64,000 nucleotides of DNA from Actinomadura livida. Lineage in GTDB: Bacteria; Actinomycetota; Actinomycetes; Streptosporangiales; Streptosporangiaceae. The stretch covers positions 1-64,000 of the forward strand of contig NZ_BMRO01000021.1 of assembly GCF_014648675.1 (NCBI RefSeq), in the 5' to 3' direction. A model generated the notes under the pieces. The model was not told where the DNA came from. It did no database searches and worked only from the letters and a program-made list of their open reading frames with translations. Positions 53,968 through 62,051 of this stretch are shown here, piece by piece. Every line of letters begins with the position of its first letter. Position 1 is the first letter of the stretch. The translations under genes were made by a program, and so were the position numbers.

Positions 53968-54720
53968 TCAGTCCAGGGTGGCGAGGACGTCGTCGGAGAC
54001 GTCGAAGTTGGCGTAGACCTCCTGGACGTCGTCGGAGTCCTCAAGGGCGTCCAGGAGGCGGAAGACCTTCTTGGCGTTCTCCTCGTCCAGGGGGACCGTG
54101 ACGCTCGGCAGGAACTTGCTCTCGGCCGACTCGTAGTCGATCCCGGCGTCGACCAGCGCGGTGCGGACCGCGACCAGGTCGCCCGCCTCGCTGACGACCT
54201 CGAAGCTGTCGTCGCCGAGGTCGTTGACCTCCTCGGCGCCCGCGTCCAGGACGGCGAGCATCACGTCGTCCTCGCTGGTGCCCGCCTTGGGGACGATCAC
54301 GACGCCCTTGCGGTTGAACATGTAGGACACCGAGCCCGGGTCGGCGAGGGAGCCGCCGTTGCGGGTGAGGGCGACGCGGACCTCGGAGGCCGCGCGGTTG
54401 CGGTTGTCGGTCAGGCACTCGATCAGGACGGCGACCCCGCCGGGCGCGTAGCCCTCGTAGGTGATGGTCTGCCAGTCCGCGCCCCCGGCCTCCTCACCGG
54501 CGCCGCGCTTGCGCGCGCGCTCGATGTTGTCGTTGGGGACGGAGTTCTTCTTCGCCTTGTAGATGGCGTCGTAGAGGGTCGGGTTGGCGTCCGGATCGCC
54601 GCCGCCCGTACGGGCCGCCACCTCGATGTTCTTGATCAGTTTGGCGAAGAGCTTGCCCCGTTTCGCGTCGAGGGCCGCCTTCTTGTGCTTCGTCGTCGCC
54701 CACTTGGAATGGCCGGACAT
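53968..54720 (-). CDS. yebC: YebC/PmpR-family translational/transcriptional regulator
   Basis: 250-residue member of the YebC/TACO1 family: AGHSKWATTKHKKAALDAKRGK-like N-terminus and the conserved NIERARKRG and GYAPGGVAVLIECLTDN blocks. Recent work links the family to ribosome-stall relief at proline runs as well as to transcription. It begins 3 bases after the pdxT stop and precedes ruvC. Confidence 0.95.
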   Translation of the reverse strand: MSGHSKWATTKHKKAALDAKRGKLFAKLIKNIEVAARTGGGDPDANPTLYDAIYKAKKNSVPNDNIERARKRGAGEEAGGADWQTITYEGYAPGGVAVLIECLTDNRNRAASEVRVALTRNGGSLADPGSVSYMFNRKGVVIVPKAGTSEDDVMLAVLDAGAEEVNDLGDDSFEVVSEAGDLVAVRTALVDAGIDYESAESKFLPSVTVPLDEENAKKVFRLLDALEDSDDVQEVYANFDVSDDVLATLD

Positions 54721-54723
54721 CTG

Positions 54724-55341
54724 TCACTCCTCCTCTGTGGTCCGGCGCACCAGATCGGCGAAGTAGTGGTGCACGCGGAAATCGCCTGTCAACTCCGGAT
54801 GGAACGCGGTCGCCATGAGGCGCCCCTGGCGGACGGCGACGATCCTACCGGCGTTCGGGCCGCCGTCGGCGCGTCCGATGATCTCGACGCCGTCCCCGAC
54901 GGACTCCACCCAGGGAGCGCGGATGAAAACGGCGTGGTACGGCGTGTCCCCCATGCCGGTCAGCGCGACGCCGGACTCGAACGAGTCGACCTGCCGGCCG
55001 AAGGCGTTGCGCCGGACGGTCATGTCGATCCCGCCGACCGTCTCCTGGCCGGCCGCGCCGTCCACGATGCGGTCCGCGAGCATGATCATGCCGGCGCAGG
55101 ATCCGTAGGCGGGCAGGCCCGCCTCGATCCGCTTGCGCAGCGGCTCCAGCAGCTCGAACGAGCGCGCCAGCCGCCACATCGTGGTCGACTCGCCGCCGGG
55201 CAGGACGAGCCCGTCGACGCGCTCCAGTTCGTCGGGGCGGCGCACGCGCAGGGTGCGGGCCCCGGCGGCCTCCAGCGCGCGCACATGCTCGCGCACGTCG
55301 CCCTGCAGGGCCAGTACACCGATCGTCGGCACAGCGGTCAC
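54724..55341 (-). CDS. pdxT: pyridoxal 5'-phosphate synthase glutaminase subunit
   Basis: 205-residue glutaminase giving ammonia to PdxS. The triad is visible: LPGGESTTMW oxyanion region, nucleophile Cys in YGSCAGMIML (about 80), and HPE in FHPELTGD near 175. The GTG at 55341 has GGAAGG 8 bases upstream. It is separated from pdxS by one unrelated small gene. Confidence 0.95.
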   Translation of the reverse strand: MTAVPTIGVLALQGDVREHVRALEAAGARTLRVRRPDELERVDGLVLPGGESTTMWRLARSFELLEPLRKRIEAGLPAYGSCAGMIMLADRIVDGAAGQETVGGIDMTVRRNAFGRQVDSFESGVALTGMGDTPYHAVFIRAPWVESVGDGVEIIGRADGGPNAGRIVAVRQGRLMATAFHPELTGDFRVHHYFADLVRRTTEEE

Positions 55342-55355
55342 GCGAAAAACCTTCC

Positions 55356-55373
55356 GGGGGTGCGGGGGGTCGT
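55356..55373 (+). repeat. G-rich dispersed palindrome, partial copy D
   Basis: GGGGGTGCGGGGGGTCGT matches the left half and loop of copy A, but the C-rich right arm is missing (TTCAAGCC follows). It lies just upstream of pdxT. Confidence 0.45.
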
Positions 55374-55433
55374 TCAAGCCTAGACGTTCGTTACAACGCC
55401 GCTCGTCATGGCACGTCTTCCCCGAGCCGCTGC

Positions 55434-56048
55434 TCAGACGTGCTTGAAGCGGCGCAGCGGGAGCTCCAGCGGCAGGAACCCGTCCTTGCCCCGGTCGGCG
55501 ATGCCGCGGCCGAACATGTGCTCCTCGGCGAGCGCGAGCCCGAACTCCTCCGGGTCGAACGGCAGCGGGACGTCGGGGGCGCCCGCGTCGATGGCGCGCC
55601 AGAACGGCCGCTCGGCGGGGAGCCGCTCGCCCTGGTCGACGACGACGCCGTCCTCGGCGGTGACGAACACGTCGCGCAGCAGCCGGCCGGACTCGTACCA
55701 GCGGAACCAGCAGCCGCGGATGACGTTGTGCAGGACGAGGACGCCGCAGTGCGAGCCGGGCAGCGCGGCCGCGGCGGTGTCGGCGATGCGGCGGGCGTCG
55801 TCGTCGAGGCAGAACAGCCGCCGGTCGCACAGCAGCAGGGCCCGCTCGAACGCCCCGACGAACAGCTCGTCCTCGTACGGCCAGAGCGCGAAGTCGAGGA
55901 CCGTGTCGCCGGTCTCGGTCAGGGTGTCGGCCGGGTACAGGCCCCGCGCGATCGCCGCGGCGGCGTCCGGATCGGGCACCAGGCCCGGCCGGAACACCTC
56001 GGTGGGTTCACCCGCGCTCGCGCAGGCCAGCGCGACCGACCAAGCCAT
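55434..56048 (-). CDS. hypothetical protein, possibly DUF6928-like
   Basis: 204 residues, soluble, with no signal peptide. The segments YPADTLTETGDTVLDFALWPYEDELFVGAFERALLLCD and LHNVIRGCWFRWYESGRLLRDVFV resemble actinobacterial DUF6928 proteins, by memory and with low certainty. The ATG at 56048 has GGAGGGGAG 3 bases upstream. It sits between pdxS and pdxT. Confidence 0.7.
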   Translation of the reverse strand: MAWSVALACASAGEPTEVFRPGLVPDPDAAAAIARGLYPADTLTETGDTVLDFALWPYEDELFVGAFERALLLCDRRLFCLDDDARRIADTAAAALPGSHCGVLVLHNVIRGCWFRWYESGRLLRDVFVTAEDGVVVDQGERLPAERPFWRAIDAGAPDVPLPFDPEEFGLALAEEHMFGRGIADRGKDGFLPLELPLRRFKHV

Positions 56049-56153
56049 GCTCTCCCCTCCCGCCACCGGGCGCCGCCCGGGGGCCTCCTCCCCGCCGCCG
56101 GAGCCGCCGTTCCGCACCGGCCGCGCCGCCAGCGTAACCCCGCCGGGTTCACG

Positions 56154-57071
56154 TCACCAGCCGCGGCCCGCGAACTTCTGGTCCTCGCCGAGGCCGGCGG
56201 CGCTGATGCCGACCATGGCCTCCCCGAGGCCGCGGGAGACCTTGGCGATCACCCCGGGGTCGTCGTGGAAGGTGGTGGCCTTGACGATGGCCTCGGCGCG
56301 CTGGGCCGGGTTCCCGGACTTGAAGATCCCGGAGCCGACGAAGACGCCCTCGGCGCCGAGCTGCATCATCATGGCCGCGTCGGCGGGGGTCGCGATGCCG
56401 CCCGCGGTGAACAGCACGACCGGCAGCTTGCCGGCGACCGCGACCTCCTTGACGAGCTCGTAGGGGGCCTGGAGCTCCTTCGCGGCGACGTACAGCTCGT
56501 CCTCCGGGAGGTTCTGGAGGCGGCGGATCTGCTGCCGGATCTGGCGCATGTGGGTGGTGGCGTTGGACACGTCGCCGGTCCCGGCCTCGCCCTTGGAGCG
56601 GATCATGGCCGCGCCCTCGGTGATGCGGCGCAGCGCCTCGCCGAGGTTGGTGGCGCCGCAGACGAACGGGACGGTGAAGGCCCACTTGTCGATGTGGTTG
56701 TCGTAGTCGGCCGGGGTGAGGACCTCGGACTCGTCGACGTAGTCGACGCCCAGTGCCTGCAGCACCTGCGCCTCGACGAAGTGGCCGATGCGGGCCTTGG
56801 CCATGACCGGGATGGACACCGCGCTGATGATCCCGTCGATCATGTCGGGGTCGCTCATCCGGGAGATGCCGCCCTCGGCGCGGATGTCGGCGGGCACCCG
56901 CTCCAGGGCCATGACGGCGACCGCGCCCGCGTCTTCGGCGATCTTCGCCTGCTCGGGCGTGACGACGTCCATGATCACGCCGCCCTTGAGCATCTCCGCC
57001 ATGCCGCGCTTGACGCGGGCGGTCCCGGTCTCGGGAGTGGCGTTCTCAGGGGCGGGACTGGAAGTGGACAC
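56154..57071 (-). CDS. pdxS: pyridoxal 5'-phosphate synthase lyase subunit
   Basis: 305-residue TIM-barrel enzyme building PLP from ribose 5-phosphate, glyceraldehyde 3-phosphate and ammonia from PdxT. KGGVIMDVVTPEQA (catalytic Lys near 29), the MALERVPADIR loop, EAGTGDVSNATTHMR, and the PVVLFTAGGIATPADAAMMM phosphate site are all present. Confidence 0.97.
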   Translation of the reverse strand: MSTSSPAPENATPETGTARVKRGMAEMLKGGVIMDVVTPEQAKIAEDAGAVAVMALERVPADIRAEGGISRMSDPDMIDGIISAVSIPVMAKARIGHFVEAQVLQALGVDYVDESEVLTPADYDNHIDKWAFTVPFVCGATNLGEALRRITEGAAMIRSKGEAGTGDVSNATTHMRQIRQQIRRLQNLPEDELYVAAKELQAPYELVKEVAVAGKLPVVLFTAGGIATPADAAMMMQLGAEGVFVGSGIFKSGNPAQRAEAIVKATTFHDDPGVIAKVSRGLGEAMVGISAAGLGEDQKFAGRGW

Positions 57072-57230
57072 GGGTTTTCCTCACATGGAAGTACGACAAG
57101 TCCGTTCCATGGTATTGCCTGCTAGGGCGCCCGCTCGACACGCCATAGTGTCAACGCGGGCGGGCCTTCACTTACAGAGTGGTGGTTGACGCGGCACCGG
57201 GCCGCCGCGGCGCCGTGCCGCCCCCCGCCT

Positions 57231-58265
57231 CTAGGGCGTGTAGGGCTTGCCGTCGTTGACGAGCACGACCCAGACCTGGCCCCGCGCGAACGTCATCGGC
57301 TCGCCCTCGGCCGTCGTGAAGGTGGTCCCCTTCTTCTCCGACGACCTCGACCACTTGGCCCTGTACGACTTGCCGTCGCGGAGGACGAGGGCGCGGCCCG
57401 TCCCGGTGGTGTGGATCAGCGGCGTGTAGCTGCCGAGGAAGTCGTGGAACTTCGAGCGGGTGGTCTTGGCGTACTGGATGACGACCGTCTGGCCGCCCAG
57501 GCGCCCGCCCTCGGCGGCGCGGTCCGGGCTGCCGCCGAAGCTGGCGAGCCACCGCTTCTGCTTCTTCGACCAGGTGAACCCCATGCTGGCCGACGGCCAC
57601 CGCGCGGTGAAGCTCCTCGTGGCCTTGCCGCCCGCCGGGGCGTCCCCGAACCGGAAGCCGATGTCGCGCGGGCCGCCGGCCTTCGGCGCCCTCTTCAGCA
57701 GGACCTTCGGGTCGGCGTAGAGGTTGTACGGGATCGGCTTGCCTCCGGCCCGGAAGTAGGCGTTCCCGGCGTTCTCCTGGGAGATGTCGTACACCGGCGC
57801 CTTGCGGACGTGCTTCTTCATCTTGCTCTGGACGCCGGAGAACGCGAAGGCGGGCCTGCCGAACTGCGGCAGGATGTGCAGGTCGGAGATGCGGGCGCTG
57901 CGGACGGGCCCGACCCGCTTCGGCAGCTCGGTCGAGTAGACCGCCATCAGCCGGGTCTCGCCGCCCTCGACCTGCTCGACGTAGACGATGTCGGCCGCCT
58001 TCACCCCGCTCTGCGGCAGCGCGGGCCGGGTGTTCTCGATCTTGACGGCGAGGACCGGGTTGTCCAGCCCCTTCCGCTCGCCGGTGAACGGGTGCGTCGC
58101 GGGCGTGGGCGTCGCGCTCGGCGACGGCGTGCCCGTGCTGCGCGGCGGCGGCGCCGTTCGCGGCGCGTCGGAGTCGGAGCAGGACACCAGCCCGGCGCCG
58201 AGGACGAGGGCACCGAGCACCGCGGCCGCACGGCCGCCGGCGCCGGTGTCCCTGGCGGATCGCAC
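57231..58265 (-). CDS. DUF3048-domain lipoprotein
   Basis: 344 residues. Signal peptide ending in the lipobox LVSC (about residue 29), a Pro/Ser/Thr linker, then the DUF3048 domain (NPVLAVKIENTRPALPQSG, RVGPVRSARISDLHI, LIHTTGTGRALVLRDGK). Function unknown. The GTG at 58265 has GGGAGGG 6 bases upstream. Conserved in Gram-positive bacteria as an extracytoplasmic protein. Confidence 0.92.
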   Translation of the reverse strand: MRSARDTGAGGRAAAVLGALVLGAGLVSCSDSDAPRTAPPPRSTGTPSPSATPTPATHPFTGERKGLDNPVLAVKIENTRPALPQSGVKAADIVYVEQVEGGETRLMAVYSTELPKRVGPVRSARISDLHILPQFGRPAFAFSGVQSKMKKHVRKAPVYDISQENAGNAYFRAGGKPIPYNLYADPKVLLKRAPKAGGPRDIGFRFGDAPAGGKATRSFTARWPSASMGFTWSKKQKRWLASFGGSPDRAAEGGRLGGQTVVIQYAKTTRSKFHDFLGSYTPLIHTTGTGRALVLRDGKSYRAKWSRSSEKKGTTFTTAEGEPMTFARGQVWVVLVNDGKPYTP

Positions 58266-58405
58266 GATGGGCCCTCCCTTGACGGCTCTGCCCGAGGGTA
58301 GCGAACACGACCGGATGCGCCCGCCCGTCCAGCGGTACGGCCGACGGGCCCGGATGTGATCAATCCGCGGGACCCGCTCGCGGCCGACGGGGCCCCGGCG
58401 GCCGG

Positions 58406-58939
58406 TCAGATTTCGGGCGGGTCGTCGTCGATCTCGAAGAAGTCGGGCAGCGGGGCGCGCCCGGCGAGCGGCAGGACGCGGATGAGCAGCTTGCGGCGGG
58501 CGATCCGCGCCTGCGAGACGGCGTCGTTGTAGAAGCGCCGGGCGTAGGCGACCTTCGCCGCGGCGGCGGACAGCTCGTCCAGCACCCCCTCGCCGGCTCC
58601 GCTGTCGGCGAGCGCGCCCGCGAAGCCGGGCTGGTCGAAGACCGCGCGCAGCGCCCGCGACAGGTCGCTCTCGGCGAACTCGCGGTGGTCGGCGCCGGCG
58701 GTCCGGGCCTCGTGGGCGGCGGTGGCCAGCACCAGGCTGGTGGCCGGGTCCAGCAGGCGGGAGGCGGCGAGCTCCAGTGTCGCCGCGGCCCGCCGGACCA
58801 GCGCCGCGTCCAGCGCGGCGCGGGCGGTCTCCACGCGGACGTGCAGCCGGTCGAGCCTGGTGGCGCGCCATGACACGTACACGCCGACCAGGAAGACGAC
58901 GGCGACCCAGAACAGGACGTCGATGATCCAGTCGTACAT
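58406..58939 (-). CDS. LemA-like small membrane protein
   Basis: 177 residues: one N-terminal transmembrane helix (about 6-25, DVLFWVAVVFLVGVYVSWRA), then a long helical domain with the LemA-type segment VAYARRFYNDAVSQA. It starts 11 bases after pimA and likely belongs to the pgsA-patA-pimA transcript. Function unknown. Confidence 0.85.
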   Translation of the reverse strand: MYDWIIDVLFWVAVVFLVGVYVSWRATRLDRLHVRVETARAALDAALVRRAAATLELAASRLLDPATSLVLATAAHEARTAGADHREFAESDLSRALRAVFDQPGFAGALADSGAGEGVLDELSAAAAKVAYARRFYNDAVSQARIARRKLLIRVLPLAGRAPLPDFFEIDDDPPEI

Positions 58940-58950
58940 CCGGCGGTCTC

Positions 58951-60141
58951 CTAGGCCCCGTCGCGGAACACGGCCGGGCCGGACTCGACGACGCCGGCGC
59001 TCTCGAACGCGACCGTCTCGTACACGCGGAGCACGTCGCGGGCCACGGACGACCAGTCGTAGGCGCGGACGGCGGCGCGGGCCTCCGCGGACAGCTGCTT
59101 GCGGCGCGCCGGGTCGTCGAGCAGCTCTGCGGCCGCCGCCGCGAGGGCCTCGTGGTCGCCGACGGGGAACAGCGCGCCGGCGCGTCCCCCGCGCAGCACC
59201 CGGTCGAACGCCTCGATGTCGCTGGCCAGGATGGGCGCGCCCGCCGCCATGGCCTCGGCGAGCACGATGCCGAAGCTCTCGCCGCCGAGGTTGGGCGCGA
59301 CGAACACGTCCACCGAGTGGTAGGCGCGGACCTTGTCCTCCTCGCTGACCATGCCGAGGGCGACGACCCGGTCGCGCAGGTCCCGGGAGACGCGGGACAC
59401 CACGTCGTCGGCGTCGCCGGGCCCGGCCAGCAGCAGCCGGAGGCCGGGGCGCCGCCGCCCGAGGACCTCGAACGCGCGCAGCAGCACGTGCAGGCCCTTG
59501 CGGGGCTCGTCCATCCGGCCGAGGAAACCGAGCGCCTCCCCGCCGGCGGGCCCCTGCGGGACTCCCCCGGCCGGGGCGCCGCGGCCGGGCCAGCCGGGCA
59601 GCGGGTCGGCCATCGCGTACCGCTCGGTCGCGACCCCGTTGGGGATCAGCACGGCGTCGCCGCCGAGGTGCTCGACCAGGGTGGTGCGCGCCGCCTCCGA
59701 CACCGCGATCCGGCCGGTGATCTTCTCCAGCGCGCTCTGCAGGATCGGCGCGGTCACCGACACCACGCGCGACTTCTCGTAGGACGCGTGGAAGGTGCCG
59801 ACGATCGGGCCGTCCGCGGCCCAGCAGGCCAGCAGGCCGAGCGACGGCGCGGCGGGCTCGTGGACGTGCAGGACGTCGAAGCGGCCGTCGTTGATCCAGC
59901 GGCGGACGCGCCCGGCCGACAGGAACCCGAACGCCAGCCGCGCCACCGAGCCGTTGTAGGGCACGGGGACGGCGCGTCCGGCGGACACGACGTAGGGCGG
60001 CAGCTCGGCGTCGTCGTCCGCGGGCGTGATCACCGACACGTGGTGGCCGAGGGCGATCAGCGCCTCGGCGAGGTCGCCGATGTGCTGCTGGACGCCCCCG
60101 GGGACGTCCCACGTGTAGGGGCAGACGATGCCGATCCTCAT
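58951..60141 (-). CDS. pimA: phosphatidylinositol alpha-mannosyltransferase (PimA-like GT4)
   Basis: 396-residue GT-B glycosyltransferase transferring mannose from GDP-mannose to PI. N-domain with PYTWDVPGGVQQH, HVHEPAAPSLG and FHASYEKS; C-domain with LGFLGRMDEPRKGLHVLL and the E-x7-E motif ESFGIVLAEAMAAG. A Gly/Pro-rich insertion of about 25 residues separates the two Rossmann domains. The ATG overlaps patA (ATGA). Confidence 0.93.
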   Translation of the reverse strand: MRIGIVCPYTWDVPGGVQQHIGDLAEALIALGHHVSVITPADDDAELPPYVVSAGRAVPVPYNGSVARLAFGFLSAGRVRRWINDGRFDVLHVHEPAAPSLGLLACWAADGPIVGTFHASYEKSRVVSVTAPILQSALEKITGRIAVSEAARTTLVEHLGGDAVLIPNGVATERYAMADPLPGWPGRGAPAGGVPQGPAGGEALGFLGRMDEPRKGLHVLLRAFEVLGRRRPGLRLLLAGPGDADDVVSRVSRDLRDRVVALGMVSEEDKVRAYHSVDVFVAPNLGGESFGIVLAEAMAAGAPILASDIEAFDRVLRGGRAGALFPVGDHEALAAAAAELLDDPARRKQLSAEARAAVRAYDWSSVARDVLRVYETVAFESAGVVESGPAVFRDGA

Positions 60142-61100
60142 CCGGTGCCGTCCGCGATGTCGTCCACCCAGACCTTCTGCAGCATGTGCCAGTCCTCCGG
60201 GTGCGCGGCGATGCCCGCCTCGAAGACGCGTGCGAGCTCCTGGGTCATGGCCTGGATCTTCTCCTGTCTGCCGCCCTCACCAGGAACCGGTACCTCCTCG
60301 TGGACGCGCGCCGCCCAGTACTCCCCCTCGTACCAGAGTGTCACGGGGATGAGGGCGGCGCCGGTCTGCAGGGCCAGCGCGGCGGACACCGCGGGCATCC
60401 GGGCGGTGGCCCCGAAGAACTCCACGTCGATGCCGCTCTCGGTCAGGTCGCGGTCGACGACGAGGCACACCGGCCGGCCGGCGCGGAGGCGCTGCGCCAT
60501 CCGCCCGTACGCGGAGGCGCCCTTGTGGGCGAGGACCTCCATGCCGAGCCCTTCCCGGAATTCGACGAACCGGTCGAAGAGCGACTCGGGCTTGAGCCGC
60601 TCGGCGACGGTGGTGAACGGGTACCCGCGGTGGACGAGCCATGCGCCCGCGTGCTCGTAGTTGCCCATGTGGGGCAGGGCCAGGATGACGCCGCGCCCGG
60701 CATCGAGGTTGGTGAAGATCTTCTTCTCGCCGGTCACCCGCATCCGGCCGAGGATCCGCGCCCGGCTGTACTCGGGCAGCCGGAACACCTCCAGCCAGTA
60801 GCGGAAGTACGACCGCAGGACCTTCTTGCTGAGGACGCGGACCTCGTCGTCGACGGCGTCCTTGCCGAGGACGCGGCAGAGGTTCTTCTCCAACTGCCGC
60901 ACACCGGTGCCGTGGCGGTGCCAGGTGCGGTCGGCGAGGGCGGTGAACGCGAGCCGCGCGGCGGGCTCGGGCATCTTGCGGACGATCGTCCAGCCCGCGC
61001 CGTACGCGGCGTCCATCACCTCGTCCCGCAGGCCCGTGCGGTCCGCGCCGCGCGGGGACCGGCCGCCCGCGCGGCGCCCGGGCGCGGCGGGGTCGCTCAT
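60138..61100 (-). CDS. PIM acyltransferase (PatA / LpxL-like)
   Basis: 320-residue lysophospholipid-acyltransferase-superfamily enzyme, homologue of mycobacterial PatA which acylates PIM. The catalytic block LALPHMGNYEHAGAWL carries the His/Glu dyad (about 135-150), followed by VCLVVDRDLTESGIDVEFFG. The first about 30 residues are basic and disordered. It overlaps pgsA by ATGA. Confidence 0.93.
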   Translation of the reverse strand: MSDPAAPGRRAGGRSPRGADRTGLRDEVMDAAYGAGWTIVRKMPEPAARLAFTALADRTWHRHGTGVRQLEKNLCRVLGKDAVDDEVRVLSKKVLRSYFRYWLEVFRLPEYSRARILGRMRVTGEKKIFTNLDAGRGVILALPHMGNYEHAGAWLVHRGYPFTTVAERLKPESLFDRFVEFREGLGMEVLAHKGASAYGRMAQRLRAGRPVCLVVDRDLTESGIDVEFFGATARMPAVSAALALQTGAALIPVTLWYEGEYWAARVHEEVPVPGEGGRQEKIQAMTQELARVFEAGIAAHPEDWHMLQKVWVDDIADGTG

Positions 61101-61723
61101 GGAGCCGGCTCCGGCGCGGCCTCGGCTCCGTCCTTCGCCTGGGCGTAGACGGCGGCGAACCGCTGCGCGACCGTGACCGTGCTCAGCGCGGCGAGGACCC
61201 ACAGCGCGATGGCGAGGATGTAGGGGACGCCGAGCCCGTGGAACCCGGCGGCCACCAGCGCGACGATCAGCCGTTCGGCGCGTTCGGCGATGCCCACGTC
61301 GCAGGTGTAGCCGAGCCCCTCGGCGCGGGCCTTGGCGTAGGACACCACGACCCCGGCGACGAGGCAGTACAGGGCGACGCCGGCGAGCGGCTCCTGCCCG
61401 TCCCGGGACAGCCCGATCATCAGCCCGGCGAAGATCGCGGCGTCGGCGACCCGGTCCATCGTGGAGTCCAGGAACGCGCCGAACTTCGAGATCTTCCCGG
61501 TGACGCGGGCGACCGCGCCGTCCAGCATGTCGAACAGCACGAACGCGGTGATGACCAGCGTGCCCCAGAAGAACTCGCCGCGGGGGAACAGCGCGAGCGC
61601 GCCGGTTGCGACGCCCAGCGTCCCGATGACCGTGATGGCGTTGGGCGAGAGCCTGGTCCGCGCGACCACGTGTCCGACCGGGGTGAGGACGCGCCCCAGC
61701 GCGGGCCTGATTCTGTTGAGCAT
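61097..61723 (-). CDS. pgsA: phosphatidylinositol phosphate synthase (CDP-alcohol phosphatidyltransferase)
   Basis: 208 residues, six predicted helices. The CDP-alcohol motif DMLDGAVARVTGKISKFG...DSTMDR (D-x2-D-G-x2-A-R-x8-G-x3-D-x3-D) is complete. In this locus it should join CDP-diacylglycerol with inositol-1-phosphate, giving the PI precursor for PimA and PatA. First gene of a pgsA-patA-pimA-lemA operon. Confidence 0.94.
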   Translation of the reverse strand: MLNRIRPALGRVLTPVGHVVARTRLSPNAITVIGTLGVATGALALFPRGEFFWGTLVITAFVLFDMLDGAVARVTGKISKFGAFLDSTMDRVADAAIFAGLMIGLSRDGQEPLAGVALYCLVAGVVVSYAKARAEGLGYTCDVGIAERAERLIVALVAAGFHGLGVPYILAIALWVLAALSTVTVAQRFAAVYAQAKDGAEAAPEPAP

Positions 61724-62051
61724 CGCCGTCCGTTCTCGTGAATCTTCGGGGAGTGGGCTTCCGCGGGCCGCCGCGCAGCGCGCCCATCGTAGTGCGGAGG
61801 CGTCCCGTGCAGGGTCCTCGGCGTGGTCAGGGCCGGTCCGGCCGCCGTGCGCCGCGCACCGATCGCGGTTGTTTGCCCTTCACCCCTTGTGATCCCGCCC
61901 ATCCCGGGAAAAGGTGGTGATACGGGTGTGACGTCGGTCACGCACGTTGGACGAGGTCGGACGCCGCACTCGGACGCAGGGCCGGGCCGCCCGCATGGCC
62001 GGGCCCCAACGCACGCGGGCCTCCGCGCGGAGACCCGTCCGAGGAGGTAGT
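61724..62051. promoter_or_regulatory. divergent promoter region pgsA / EF-G-like gene
   Basis: 328 bases without a gene. TGTGA-N6-TCACG at 61927-61942 matches a CRP/GlxR-type site closely. A GC-rich hairpin is seen around 62020-62036 (GGCCTCCGCGCGGAGACC), just upstream of the EF-G-like start. No near-consensus -35/-10 pair is evident. Confidence 0.4.
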
